In this document: positions 7,902-16,900 of the stretch, one piece after another
Layout: each line of letters starts with the position of its first letter
Numbering within the stretch: the stretch's first letter is position 1
NCBI GenBank assembly: GCA_017430965.1
Contig: JAFRLX010000117.1
Coordinates: forward strand, 1-40,286
DNA from: Clostridia bacterium
GTDB lineage: Bacteria > Bacillota > Clostridia > Oscillospirales > Acutalibacteraceae
Reading direction: 5' to 3'
DNA: 40,286 bases
Position numbers and translations under genes: made by a program
The notes under the pieces: generated by a model
The model's input: only the letters and a program-made list of their open reading frames with translations
What the model was told of the DNA's origin: nothing
The model's database searches: none

Positions 7902-9696
7902 CGGACTTCCGCCGAGCGGACCCGTGGAGAGAGAAAAGCCGCGCAGCGCCGCAGCCATCACAAAGCGCCTGGTCGGGTACTTTTCAAACTGTCGCGGGCT
8001 GATCATCGGCATGCTTGTACTGGTCGCCGCCTCTACCCTGTTGAATCTGCTCATTCCCGAGTTTATCAGCAGAGCGATTGACCTGCTTGCGGTGCCCTTG
8101 GAGGGTGCCTCCATCGACTGGCGCCACCTCATTACCATTTTAGTTATCCTGCTGCTGATTTTTGCTTTTTCCTCGCTGTTCAGCTATTTGCAGGGCAGGT
8201 TGTCCGCAAAGCTCACCCGCACCGCAACGCTGACAATTCGCAAGCAGGTATCGGAAAAACTGATTCGACTGCCCGTGGAATTTTTCGATTCCCACCGCAG
8301 CGGAGATATCACGGCGCGCCTTACCAACGATATCGACAACATTGCCAACCTGATTAGCCAGGCAGTCGGCACCGCGCTGTCCTCTGCCATTGTGATTATC
8401 GGCTGTGTGGTCATTATGTTGATTAAAAGTCCGCTGCTGGCAGCGGTTTGCATGAGCACGGTCATTCTCAATGTCGTGTGCAGTGTGCTCCTTTCGCGCA
8501 AAATGTTCGGCTCCTTCCGCAAGCAGCAGGAAGCAGTCGGCGAAATGAACAGCCATGTTGAGCAGTCGGTGGCGGCAAAAAAAACCATCGACAGCTATCA
8601 GATGACAGAGCAATACATTGCCGAAAACGACCGCCTCAGTGACAAACTGACCCGCCACGCGGTCAAAGCGCAGGTGCTCGGCGGGGCGATTCCCCCTCTC
8701 ATGAGCATCATCGGAAACCTCAACTTCCTGCTGATTGTCGCTGTCGGCGCGCTGATGTACATTCACGGCGGCTTTGGCGTGACAATCGGTATGATTCAGG
8801 CATTTACACTGTATTCCAGGCAATTCACAAAGCCGATTAATGAGCTCTCCGGAATTATTGCCCAGCTCATGACTGCCCTTGCCTCCGCCGAGAGAGTGTT
8901 TGAAATCATCGACGCTTCACCCGAGGAGGATAACGGCAGGCAGACTCTGCCCGAAAAGGCCGCCTGCTCCATTCGCTTTGAACATGTCACTTTTTCCTAT
9001 GTTTTCGGAGTCAAGGTGCTCGATGATTTTTCCCTGGCGATTGAACCGGGGCAGCGCGTGGCGCTGGTCGGGCGCACAGGTGTCGGAAAAACCACGCTGG
9101 TCAATCTGCTCATGCGCTTCTATGAACCCGACAGCGGGCGCATTTTGATTGACGGTGTCGACATCCGCGAAATTCCCAAAGCACAGCTCAGGCAAACCGT
9201 GACCATTGTCTTGCAGAACACAGCGCTGTTGGATGGCACTATTCGCGATAACATTGCCTACGGGCGCTTTTCCGCAGACCCGCAGACCCTCAAGCGCGCT
9301 GCAGAAATGACCTATGCCGACGGGTTTATTTCTCAACAGGAAAACGGCATGGATACCGAAATTTCGCGCGAGAATACAGAGCTCAGTCAAGGCGAACGGC
9401 AGCTGCTGTGCATGGCGCGCGCTTCCTTAACACAGCCGCGGGCACTCGTGCTGGATGAAGCCATGAGTTCGGTCGACTCGGCAACGGAAGAAAAAATTCA
9501 GGCGGCAATGCTGGGCATGATGTCCGACAGAACCTGCATCATCATCGCACACCGGCTCTCAACGGTGCGCAATGCCGATAAAATCGCGGTCGTTGAGGAT
9601 GGAAAGGTTGCGGAATCGGGCAAACACACGCAGCTGCTCGAGCAGCGCGGTATCTACTATGGTTTATATAAAAACAAATGTATAGAAGGCGACTGA
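7888..9696 (+). CDS. ABC exporter half-transporter, catalytic ATP-site subunit
   Basis: A 602-residue partner of the preceding exporter. The membrane domain (about 30-330) is followed by an ATPase domain with Walker A GRTGVGKTT (from G395), catalytic E524 in LVLDEAMSSVD and switch H555 in IIAHRLST. Its signature is LSQGE instead of LSGGQ, the expected complement to the degenerate partner site. I start at ATG 7888, with AAGGGGG just upstream. The frame stays open further upstream inside the previous gene, but that part lacks any family similarity. The pair should form one heterodimeric exporter in the cytoplasmic membrane. Confidence 0.9.
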   Translation: MRLHNGLPPSGPVEREKPRSAAAITKRLVGYFSNCRGLIIGMLVLVAASTLLNLLIPEFISRAIDLLAVPLEGASIDWRHLITILVILLLIFAFSSLFSYLQGRLSAKLTRTATLTIRKQVSEKLIRLPVEFFDSHRSGDITARLTNDIDNIANLISQAVGTALSSAIVIIGCVVIMLIKSPLLAAVCMSTVILNVVCSVLLSRKMFGSFRKQQEAVGEMNSHVEQSVAAKKTIDSYQMTEQYIAENDRLSDKLTRHAVKAQVLGGAIPPLMSIIGNLNFLLIVAVGALMYIHGGFGVTIGMIQAFTLYSRQFTKPINELSGIIAQLMTALASAERVFEIIDASPEEDNGRQTLPEKAACSIRFEHVTFSYVFGVKVLDDFSLAIEPGQRVALVGRTGVGKTTLVNLLMRFYEPDSGRILIDGVDIREIPKAQLRQTVTIVLQNTALLDGTIRDNIAYGRFSADPQTLKRAAEMTYADGFISQQENGMDTEISRENTELSQGERQLLCMARASLTQPRALVLDEAMSSVDSATEEKIQAAMLGMMSDRTCIIIAHRLSTVRNADKIAVVEDGKVAESGKHTQLLEQRGIYYGLYKNKCIEGD

Positions 9697-9744
9697 CAGA
9701 CTATTTTGACAGCGCTTTAAATAAAATCCAAAGGGGGACGAGAC

Positions 9745-11418
9745 ATGCTGGCTAAAACAGAGTGTTCCGATGCACAGTATTTGGCAATTCGCAAGATAGT
9801 CAAAGAAGTGGAAAAGTCGACACCTGATTTTGTCGAAAACTCAGTTTATGTCAAACATAAAGATGAGATTATGCAGGCTGCCCGCAAGCGGGTAGACGAA
9901 GTTCTGGCGTTACAACAGAAGGGATTGATTTGCACGACAGGCAAATTTGTGCCGTCCGTGCATTACCCGCCCATTACCCAGTATCCCTTCCGCACGCAGG
10001 AAGAAGTGATGCGCACATATCAAAAACCTGCAGACGAAATGTTCGACATTTATGTTCATATTCCGTTCTGCGCCCAGCACTGCAGCTTCTGCCACTATCC
10101 CGGCGAGCTGGGCAGCTGCAAGGCACTGCGGGAAAACCAAATCAAATATCTGGACCATCTGGAAAAAGAGATGGACAATTACATGAAGGTGCTCGGCGTG
10201 GAAAAAATCAAAGCACGCTCCATCCTGTTCGGCGGCGGCACTCCCTCACACATGGACCCCGACCTGTTTGAGCACCTGTTGAAGCTCTTTACCGACCGCA
10301 TTGACCGCACCACGGTCACCCAGTTTAATTTTGATGTGGACGAAGTCACTTTAGTCGGTGAGGACGGTATGAAGCGCCTGGAGATTATGTCCCGCTACGG
10401 TGTTGACCGCCTGACCATAGGCTCCCAGTCCTTCCACCCCGAGATATTGAAGCTGATGTTTCGGCAGGCAACTGTCGACACCATCCTGGAAGCGGTGGAT
10501 AACTGCCGCAACAAGTTCGACTGCGTTGACTACAGAAAAATCAACCGGCTGCGCGAGCAAGGCGTTGAGATTACCCAAGAGCTGCTGGACAGCACCCGCC
10601 GCAAAGGGTTTATTCTCAACCTCGAATTCATCTTCGGTTTCATGGGTGTCAATGTCGACATCTTTGCCGACACCATTGAGCGCGCCTGCCGCCTGTTAGA
10701 GCAAGGGCAGATTGATGAAATTCAGCTCTACCGCCTCAAAGTGGATGCCTACGGCGATTTTCAGGGAATTATCGGTCTGTTATATGACCGCGAACCCTCC
10801 CTTTTCCCGGACTTTCAGGAAAACATGCTCCAAAAAGCCGTTGCCGAGGAGATTTTGAAGCGCTACGGGCTGAAAGGAAACCTGCGGCGCGTTTATACCA
10901 AGGACCCGTACATCTATTCCCATTATGCCTACAACCAGTGCTGTGCGCAGCTTGACCAAATCGGTCTGGGCTTAACGGCATTCAGCTCATTGAGGGACCG
11001 CTTCTTCATCAACACGGACAGTTTTGAAGAATACTATGCTCTCACCGATAGCGGCAAGCTCGCCCTCAACCGCGGTTATGTGCGCGACAAAGAGCAGCAG
11101 CTGCGCTGGTCTATCGCACTGCCGCTCAAAAACACGGAGGTGCGCAAGGACCGCTTTAAGGCAATCAACGGCATGGACATTGAGGACTGCTTTAAAAAGA
11201 AATGGAAGAAGCTGATGGATGCGGGTTTGGTGGAGGACAGAAAAGTGCTCGGCTACCCCTCTTATACTCAAACGGAGCTCGGAAAATTTGTCGCCGATGA
11301 AGTTGCCGAGGAATTCAACAGCAATGAGTTTATCCCTTGGGCGCAAGATGAGTATATTCACGGTGAGCTGTATCCTTACGATGACAACACTACCGAGGAT
11401 GCACTCGGTCTGATATAA
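9745..11418 (+). CDS. HemN/HemW-like radical SAM protein
   Basis: A 557-residue enzyme with the radical SAM cluster motif C109-x3-C113-x2-C116 inside a HIPFC context, followed by GGGTPS and a LTIGSQSF segment, all typical of the HemN/HemW branch. There is no CxC extension as in true HemN, since His-Tyr follows C116. The C-terminal part contains IGLGLTAFSSL and a helical, winged-helix-like tail as in HemN-type proteins. About 100 extra residues precede the radical SAM core. True HemN makes protoporphyrinogen, HemW is a heme chaperone, and ChuW/HutW and class C methyltransferases are other members; the reaction here is not determined. Neighbouring methyltransferase and transport genes suggest a modifying role. 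AGGGGGA precedes the ATG. Confidence 0.85.
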   Translation: MLAKTECSDAQYLAIRKIVKEVEKSTPDFVENSVYVKHKDEIMQAARKRVDEVLALQQKGLICTTGKFVPSVHYPPITQYPFRTQEEVMRTYQKPADEMFDIYVHIPFCAQHCSFCHYPGELGSCKALRENQIKYLDHLEKEMDNYMKVLGVEKIKARSILFGGGTPSHMDPDLFEHLLKLFTDRIDRTTVTQFNFDVDEVTLVGEDGMKRLEIMSRYGVDRLTIGSQSFHPEILKLMFRQATVDTILEAVDNCRNKFDCVDYRKINRLREQGVEITQELLDSTRRKGFILNLEFIFGFMGVNVDIFADTIERACRLLEQGQIDEIQLYRLKVDAYGDFQGIIGLLYDREPSLFPDFQENMLQKAVAEEILKRYGLKGNLRRVYTKDPYIYSHYAYNQCCAQLDQIGLGLTAFSSLRDRFFINTDSFEEYYALTDSGKLALNRGYVRDKEQQLRWSIALPLKNTEVRKDRFKAINGMDIEDCFKKKWKKLMDAGLVEDRKVLGYPSYTQTELGKFVADEVAEEFNSNEFIPWAQDEYIHGELYPYDDNTTEDALGLI

Positions 11419-11445
11419 AAAAAGCTACGGAATGGAGTGATAAAA

Positions 11446-13584
11446 ATGTACACAGAAGGCAATCCCCTTTATGAAAACCCAACCAAAATCACAATAGAGG
11501 CAAAGGATAGCCTGGTCCATGTCGGCAGCTTGGATTCTTTTGACATTACCAAGGGCGGCATCAAGGCGGGCAAGCTTTTGCTCAGCTATCTGGATAACGG
11601 CGATAAAAAGTCGCTGCACAAAGCGATTGAAATTTATGAAAAGATTATCCCCGATGAAAACTTCGGCGGCGAGTACACCGCACTCGAGTGGCTCTGCAAA
11701 CTGCTGTTGACACCGGAAAAAGAACGCGAAGAGCTGTTGAGCCAACCGCTGGTCAGAAGCTTTTACAACGTTTTATCAAAAGATAACTTTGCCGATCTCA
11801 AACAGTATATTCAGCTGAAATACCACATTGTGGAAATCGATAAGAACGATATTGAAACAAAGAAAAAACTGCGTTTTCTCGAAGACTTTATTCTCTTTAA
11901 CAATCCGGACCGCGAGCGCTGGGAAAAGACCAGAGAGAATATGGAAAAATTCAATATCCGCCCCGGCGAGCGCATCGCCGATGTCGGCTCCGGCCCCGGA
12001 TATTTCTCCTTTAAGTTTGGCGACATTGTCGGCGAGGAAGGAAAGGTCTATGCGATTGAGACCAACCCCATGCACCTCGATTTCCTCAGAAGGCATATTG
12101 AAGAAAACGGCATTAAAAATGTGGATGTCGTTGTCAGCCAATTTGAGGGTATCGGGCTGGATAAGGATGTGCGCGTGGACACCGTGTTTATCTGTTCACT
12201 GTACCACAATGTCTACGCCGCCTTTACCGATTTTGAAAGAGAACAGTTTGTCGGCAGCATCCGCAATGCATTGGTCGACGGCGGCAAACTGATTATTGTC
12301 GATAACGACCTGGTCGACAGCGAGGAGCTGCCCTACCACGGTCCCTATATCAGCAAAGCGCTGCTGACCTCTCAGCTGTACTATTACGGCTTCAAGCTCA
12401 AGGATGATTACCAGTTCACACCGCAGCGCTATGTGCTCATTTATGAAAAAACCGATATTCCCGAAAACACCAAGCCCATCCCCAACAGCATCAACGACCC
12501 GTGCAACATCCATGTCAATGCGGCAGGCTCGCTGATTCGCTACCGCATTATCGGCACCTCCACCGCCGGCTATACGATTCGCGGCAAGGCATGCGGAAAG
12601 GTGATGTATGAAGGGTTTATAAACAATGACCCCGCACTCATCCAAAAGGCACATGATATGTTTGCCGCGCTTTGGCCGCAGGAGAGAATCGGCGATGATT
12701 ACACGGCGTTTATGTGGTTCTGCGAGCACTACCTCGCGGATGAAGCCGGAAAGCAGGCAATGCTCTCCGACCTCAGAGACCGCGCGTATTTTGATTTCTT
12801 CGGCGGCAACGATTATGAGAGGTTGAAGAAATACCTTTACATCAAGTTCTATTTGGAGCATCAGGAGGATGAAGACGCCAATATCGAAACCTCGTTTGAG
12901 TACGACGGCAAGGATTTCCCGATTGCCACGCTCAACGAGTGGAACGAATATTTTGTCTTTAACAACCCCAATCGCTGTCTTTGGGAAAAGACCGACCAAA
13001 TGCTCAAACTCTTTGACATCCGCGAAGGCGAGAGCATTGCCGACCTCGGCTGCGGCGGCGGTTACTTTACCTACGAGTTTTCAAAGCTTGTCGGTGACAG
13101 CGGCAAGGTTTTCGCAACCGAAATCAATAAAGATGCGATGAAGTATCTGGATGCTTTCAGAGAGAACTGCCACATCAAAAACATCCATACCATCGTCACC
13201 AAAATGGATGACTGCAAGCTCAAAGAGGACTCCTGCGACAAAGTGTTTATGTGTTCGATGTACCACGCGGTATACATTACAGACATTGAATTTGTTAAGG
13301 ATGATTTCATTGCCAGCATCCAAAAAGGTCTCAAACAGGGCGGCAAGCTCATTATTGTCGACAACGATGTGACAGACCGCGACACCCCGGCTTATTACGG
13401 CCCCGGTATCATGCCTGAGCTGATTATTTCTCAGCTCTCCTTCTACGGCTTCAAACTCATCAAGAAAGAACAGCTGATACCGCAAAGGTTCGTATTAATA
13501 TTCGAATTAGAAGAAAAAATTAAAGTAGGAGAGAGAAAAAATGGAGATAAGAAGCGCAAGCATCAGCAACCACCCCAACAATAA
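11446..13584 (+). CDS. tandem SAM-dependent methyltransferase protein (two complete units)
   Basis: A 712-residue cytoplasmic protein built of two similar halves. Each half has a helical region (about 30-130 and 390-490), a short FNNP segment and a class I methyltransferase fold. SAM-binding glycine motifs are DVGSGPG (from D179) and DLGCGGG (from D533), a period of 354 residues. Each motif is followed by GKVYAIETN or GKVFATEIN, then by CSLYHNVY or CSMYHAVY, GGKLIIVDND and QRFVLIFE-type endings. I start at ATG 11446, with GGAG 8 nt upstream. The basic Gln/Pro-rich tail overlaps the next gene by 44 bases. It follows the radical SAM gene by 27 bases, so the two probably act on one product. The methyl acceptor is unknown. 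Confidence 0.85.
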   Translation: MYTEGNPLYENPTKITIEAKDSLVHVGSLDSFDITKGGIKAGKLLLSYLDNGDKKSLHKAIEIYEKIIPDENFGGEYTALEWLCKLLLTPEKEREELLSQPLVRSFYNVLSKDNFADLKQYIQLKYHIVEIDKNDIETKKKLRFLEDFILFNNPDRERWEKTRENMEKFNIRPGERIADVGSGPGYFSFKFGDIVGEEGKVYAIETNPMHLDFLRRHIEENGIKNVDVVVSQFEGIGLDKDVRVDTVFICSLYHNVYAAFTDFEREQFVGSIRNALVDGGKLIIVDNDLVDSEELPYHGPYISKALLTSQLYYYGFKLKDDYQFTPQRYVLIYEKTDIPENTKPIPNSINDPCNIHVNAAGSLIRYRIIGTSTAGYTIRGKACGKVMYEGFINNDPALIQKAHDMFAALWPQERIGDDYTAFMWFCEHYLADEAGKQAMLSDLRDRAYFDFFGGNDYERLKKYLYIKFYLEHQEDEDANIETSFEYDGKDFPIATLNEWNEYFVFNNPNRCLWEKTDQMLKLFDIREGESIADLGCGGGYFTYEFSKLVGDSGKVFATEINKDAMKYLDAFRENCHIKNIHTIVTKMDDCKLKEDSCDKVFMCSMYHAVYITDIEFVKDDFIASIQKGLKQGGKLIIVDNDVTDRDTPAYYGPGIMPELIISQLSFYGFKLIKKEQLIPQRFVLIFELEEKIKVGERKNGDKKRKHQQPPQQ

Positions 13585-14458
13585 CATCAACGCCCGCTCT
13601 GTCGTGAAAGGACAGCGCGGTGTCTGCTGTCTTTCGTGCGGCATCCGCATGCCGAAGGCGGCTGACCAATCCACCCCGGCAAAAGTGACCGAAATTGTTG
13701 TAGAAAGCTTTATGCGCCGCCCGGCGCTGAGCGCCGAAGCGACTGACGGCATCTATCGCCGCGCAAACGACCGCGTGCTCCTCAACCAAAGCCCGCAGTA
13801 TCCGTCGTTTGTTTCGACAAATGCCGTGTTCTTTGTGAAGAACAAATTCATTTTCGCCACAGCAGGCGACAATGTGGTTTTCCACTTTGTCAACGGCGTT
13901 CTCAAAAATGTGTTCAAAGGCTCGCCGGACAGAGATGCCCTGTGTTTGGGCAATCTGAGCTTTTCCTCTCCGAAGGTAAGCGGAGAGATTCCCTTCGGCA
14001 AGGGTGAAAACACCTTCCTGCTCTGTTCCGGAAAGTTTGCGGCAGCGTTTTCCGAGAACCAACTCGAGCAAGCGCTGATTCGAGCCACTCATGTGACCCA
14101 AAAGGGCAAAAAAACCATCAGCCAAGTCAACTGTTCCGCCTGGCTCAAAGCGTTGTGGGATGAACTCGGCTACGCTGTCAACAGCCCCGATGAATACTCC
14201 GCCGTCGCGTTCACGCTGCCGACAAAGAGAAAATCAACCAAAGCATTGGTCATCGGCATTGTAGCCGCCGTTATTTTCCTGCTTGTGGCTTTCCTGGCGT
14301 TCGGCTTCTTCACCCGCTCTAAAGGTCCCAAGGCGCCCGCACCGCTACAGCAGGGGCAGGAAGGCGATATGCTGCCACCTGACCAAAACACAGACAGACC
14401 GGTCGGTCCCAACGGCGAAACGCCTCCCGACCCGCCCACAAGGCCTGCACAAGACTAA
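13541..14458 (+). CDS. membrane-anchored PP2C-like (PPM fold) protein, probably catalytically impaired
   Basis: A 305-residue protein. Residues about 10-230 resemble a PP2C/PPM phosphatase in order of segments: a GD pair in FATAGD (G109-D110) followed by a short hairpin, LLCSGK (C162-S163-G164-K165) where active enzymes have LLCSDG, and DEYSAVAFTL where they have DNxTxxxV. The N-terminal metal-binding RxxNED segment is not evident. A transmembrane helix (about 234-254) and an acidic, Pro-rich tail follow, so the PP2C-like part faces the cytoplasm. AGGAGAG lies before ATG 13541, inside the end of the methyltransferase gene. The context of an FHA protein three genes on supports a phospho-signalling role. 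The family call is moderate because similarity is judged by eye. Confidence 0.6.
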   Translation: MEIRSASISNHPNNNINARSVVKGQRGVCCLSCGIRMPKAADQSTPAKVTEIVVESFMRRPALSAEATDGIYRRANDRVLLNQSPQYPSFVSTNAVFFVKNKFIFATAGDNVVFHFVNGVLKNVFKGSPDRDALCLGNLSFSSPKVSGEIPFGKGENTFLLCSGKFAAAFSENQLEQALIRATHVTQKGKKTISQVNCSAWLKALWDELGYAVNSPDEYSAVAFTLPTKRKSTKALVIGIVAAVIFLLVAFLAFGFFTRSKGPKAPAPLQQGQEGDMLPPDQNTDRPVGPNGETPPDPPTRPAQD

Positions 14459-14470
14459 GGAGGATTTCGG

Positions 14471-16105
14471 ATGTTCATATTCAAATATGCCTTGAAAAGC
14501 ATATCCCGTTCCATCGGAAGAAACATCCTAATCGGTATTATTGTCTTGATTATCGCGACTGCTGCCTGCATTGCAATGTCTATCCGGCAGGCAGCACAGA
14601 CCGCTGCTTCCAACAGCCTCAAAGGCATGAATATTTCCGCACAGGTCAACATCGACCGCGGCTATATCTACCAAAAGGCTAAGGAAAACAAAGGTACCGA
14701 GGAAATGTCCGCTCTGATGCCCGAGATGATGTCTTTGATGAAAGAGAATGCGATTGATTTAGAAGACATGGAATCCTACGCGGCAATCAAAAAGGCGGAT
14801 TCCGATGAAGCGCTTGTCAAGGATTACTACTACAATGCCTCGCTCTCTATCAACGGCGACAGCATTAAAAAGTACGACCTGACTGCTTCGGATGACGATT
14901 CATCGTCCGATTCAAAGCAGAAAACAACCGAAGAAAGCAAGACCAATACCGTTGTCGACCCGCAGGGCAATGTGGTGGAGACACCCACCCCGCCGGCGCC
15001 CGAACAGCAGGAGCCCCAGCAGATGGAAAAGGCAGGCGACTTCTCCCTGGTCGGCTACAGCGCTTACAAGGCAATGGAAGATTTTGCCGATGAAGAAAAC
15101 GGCTGCTCGGTCACAAAGGGTGAGATGTTCAAGGACAACACCTCCGACTATGTCTGCCTGATTGAGGATAACCTCGCCACCTTCAATGATGTCGGTGTGG
15201 GCGACAGCATCACCCTGGTGAACCCCAACAATGAAGAGGAAACCTACAAGCTGGAGGTAGTCGGTATCTACAAAAATTCTTCCGGCTCGACCTCCGAAGG
15301 TTCCGATGCCGCCAACACCATTATCACCAGCTATGCGGTGGTAAAGGACATTGAATCTCAGTCCGAGAAAACCAATGCGGACAGCAGTTCCGATGATGAG
15401 GATTCCAAAGTCCTGGTCAGCCAGTTTGACGGCACGTTTGTGTTCGGTTCCGTGGATGACTATAACCAATTTAAAGAAGAGGTCAAAAACAAGGCAGTCA
15501 GCGATGGGTATGATGGTGATATGTACATTGTCACCTCCGGCGATGTTGCGACCTTCAAAGCAGGGTTAAAGCCGCTGGAAAACTTAAAATCCTTCGCGAT
15601 GACCTTCCTGTATCTGACACTGGCAATCGGTGCGATTGTGCTGGTTGTGATTTCGGTCATCAGCATTCGCGACCGCAAATACGAAATCGGCGTTCTTGCC
15701 GCAATGGGTATCAAAAAGTTCAAACTGAGCATGATGTTTATGCTTGAAATCCTAATGGTTACGCTTGTCGCAATCATGGCGGGCATTATCATCGGCTCTG
15801 CGGCTTCGGTGCCCGTTACCAATAACCTGCTGTCTGCCCAAGTGGAGCAGCAGGAGGAAAAAACCGATTCTCAACAGCAACAGCAGCAACAGCCCGGCAT
15901 GCCTGCCGGCAACATGGAGCGCCCTGAGGACGGCGAGGTCACCGGTCAGGTTACCTATGTCGAAGAGGTGCAGTTCTCCGTCAACATTTTTGTTGTGCTG
16001 GAAATGCTGGCTATCGGCATCGGTCTTTCGGTCGTATCCGGCTTTACTTCCATACTGTTTATCCTACGCTACGACCCGAAACAGATATTAGCAAACAGGG
16101 ATTAG
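14471..16105 (+). CDS. FtsX/MacB-type ABC transporter permease
   Basis: A 544-residue permease. It has one N-terminal transmembrane helix (about 20-40), a large extracytoplasmic domain (about 45-370), then three helices (about 376-398, 420-446 and 505-530). IRDRKYEIGVLAAMGIKK after the second helix is the hallmark cytoplasmic loop of FtsX-fold permeases. Two low-complexity stretches sit outside the membrane: a Ser/Asp-rich and Pro/Gln-rich part in the large domain (about 137-190), and a Q7 run followed by PGMP in the loop before the last helix. AGGAGG overlaps the previous stop. It pairs with the ATPase that follows. Relatives extrude peptides, lipoproteins or heme, or act as mechanotransmitters. 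Confidence 0.88.
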   Translation: MFIFKYALKSISRSIGRNILIGIIVLIIATAACIAMSIRQAAQTAASNSLKGMNISAQVNIDRGYIYQKAKENKGTEEMSALMPEMMSLMKENAIDLEDMESYAAIKKADSDEALVKDYYYNASLSINGDSIKKYDLTASDDDSSSDSKQKTTEESKTNTVVDPQGNVVETPTPPAPEQQEPQQMEKAGDFSLVGYSAYKAMEDFADEENGCSVTKGEMFKDNTSDYVCLIEDNLATFNDVGVGDSITLVNPNNEEETYKLEVVGIYKNSSGSTSEGSDAANTIITSYAVVKDIESQSEKTNADSSSDDEDSKVLVSQFDGTFVFGSVDDYNQFKEEVKNKAVSDGYDGDMYIVTSGDVATFKAGLKPLENLKSFAMTFLYLTLAIGAIVLVVISVISIRDRKYEIGVLAAMGIKKFKLSMMFMLEILMVTLVAIMAGIIIGSAASVPVTNNLLSAQVEQQEEKTDSQQQQQQQPGMPAGNMERPEDGEVTGQVTYVEEVQFSVNIFVVLEMLAIGIGLSVVSGFTSILFILRYDPKQILANRD

Positions 16106-16117
16106 GGGGGATTGATT

Positions 16118-16795
16118 ATGAGTGTTATCGAATTAAAAAATATTTCGTTTTCTTACCCGAACAATCCCGTTATCAAGAACCTTGACTACGATTTTGAAGA
16201 GGGTACGGTGTATGCCATCACCGGTAAATCCGGTGCCGGCAAAACCACACTTCTCTCCCTGCTTTCGGGCATTATGGACCCCGGCTCGGGCTACATTGCC
16301 TACAAAGGGTACCCGATTGACGAGAGCGACAAGTACATTTACCGCAGCAGGGATGTCGGCGTTATCTTCCAAGAGTACAACCTTCTCCCGAAATTCACGG
16401 TAAGAGAAAACATTGAACTCGCTCTGGACATCTCCGGCAAGCAGCTGAGTGAAATCGGGCAGTACAAAAATAAGCGCCAATATGTCGATTCGCTCATTCG
16501 CGAAGTCGGGCTCAACCCGGAGGAAATCGGCAACAGAAGAATTTTGCACATCTCCGGCGGTCAGCAGCAGAGGATTGCCATTGCGCGCGCGCTGAGTTTT
16601 CAACCGAGCGTTATCCTTGCGGATGAACCGACCGGTAACCTCGATTTAGACACCAGTATCGACATCATGAGAGTGTTTACGCACCTGGCGCATGATTTGA
16701 ACCGCTGTGTCATTATCGTAACGCACTCTCCTCAGGTTGCGGAGCTGGCAGATATCCGGCTGGAAATCCAACCGTTCTCGCGCTACAGCATCTGA
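16118..16795 (+). CDS. ABC transporter ATP-binding protein, LolD/MacB type
   Basis: A 225-residue ATPase partner of the FtsX-type permease, starting 12 bases after it. It has Walker A GKSGAGKTT (from G36), Q-loop FQEYNLLP, signature SGGQQQR, Walker B ILADEPTGNLD and switch H in VTHSP. DEPTGNLD is typical of the LolD/MacB/FtsE branch. I choose ATG 16118 because AGGGGGG lies 7 nt upstream; an in-frame TTG at 16112 is the alternative. Length is normal. Confidence 0.92.
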   Translation: MSVIELKNISFSYPNNPVIKNLDYDFEEGTVYAITGKSGAGKTTLLSLLSGIMDPGSGYIAYKGYPIDESDKYIYRSRDVGVIFQEYNLLPKFTVRENIELALDISGKQLSEIGQYKNKRQYVDSLIREVGLNPEEIGNRRILHISGGQQQRIAIARALSFQPSVILADEPTGNLDLDTSIDIMRVFTHLAHDLNRCVIIVTHSPQVAELADIRLEIQPFSRYSI

Positions 16796-16802
16796 GAAGA
16801 AT

Positions 16803-16850
16803 AGGCAGAAACAATCTGCCTGCATACCTTATCAGCCCACGATAAGGTAT
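16803..16850 (+). terminator. two consecutive hairpins, possible attenuator
   Basis: The first hairpin is AGGCAGA-aacaa-TCTGCCT (16803-16821). The second is ATACCTTATC-agcccac-GATAAGGTAT (16824-16850), a perfect 10-bp stem. No long T-tract follows the second stem (only TT), so it may attenuate rather than fully stop transcription before the FHA gene, or control mRNA stability. Confidence 0.45.
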
Positions 16851-16900
16851 TTGGCAATGAAAATATTAGCAGGTTCCCGTGGGCGGAAAGGCGAAACAAT

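Noticed and set aside
9745-11418. Naming the radical SAM protein as coproporphyrinogen III oxidase (hemN)
   Set aside because: The fourth cysteine of the HemN motif is absent, the N-terminal part is longer, and no other heme biosynthesis gene is present.
12196-12999. 267-aa minus-strand frame
   Set aside because: It is antisense to the double methyltransferase, whose SAM motifs prove the plus-strand frame. It shows no recognisable domain.
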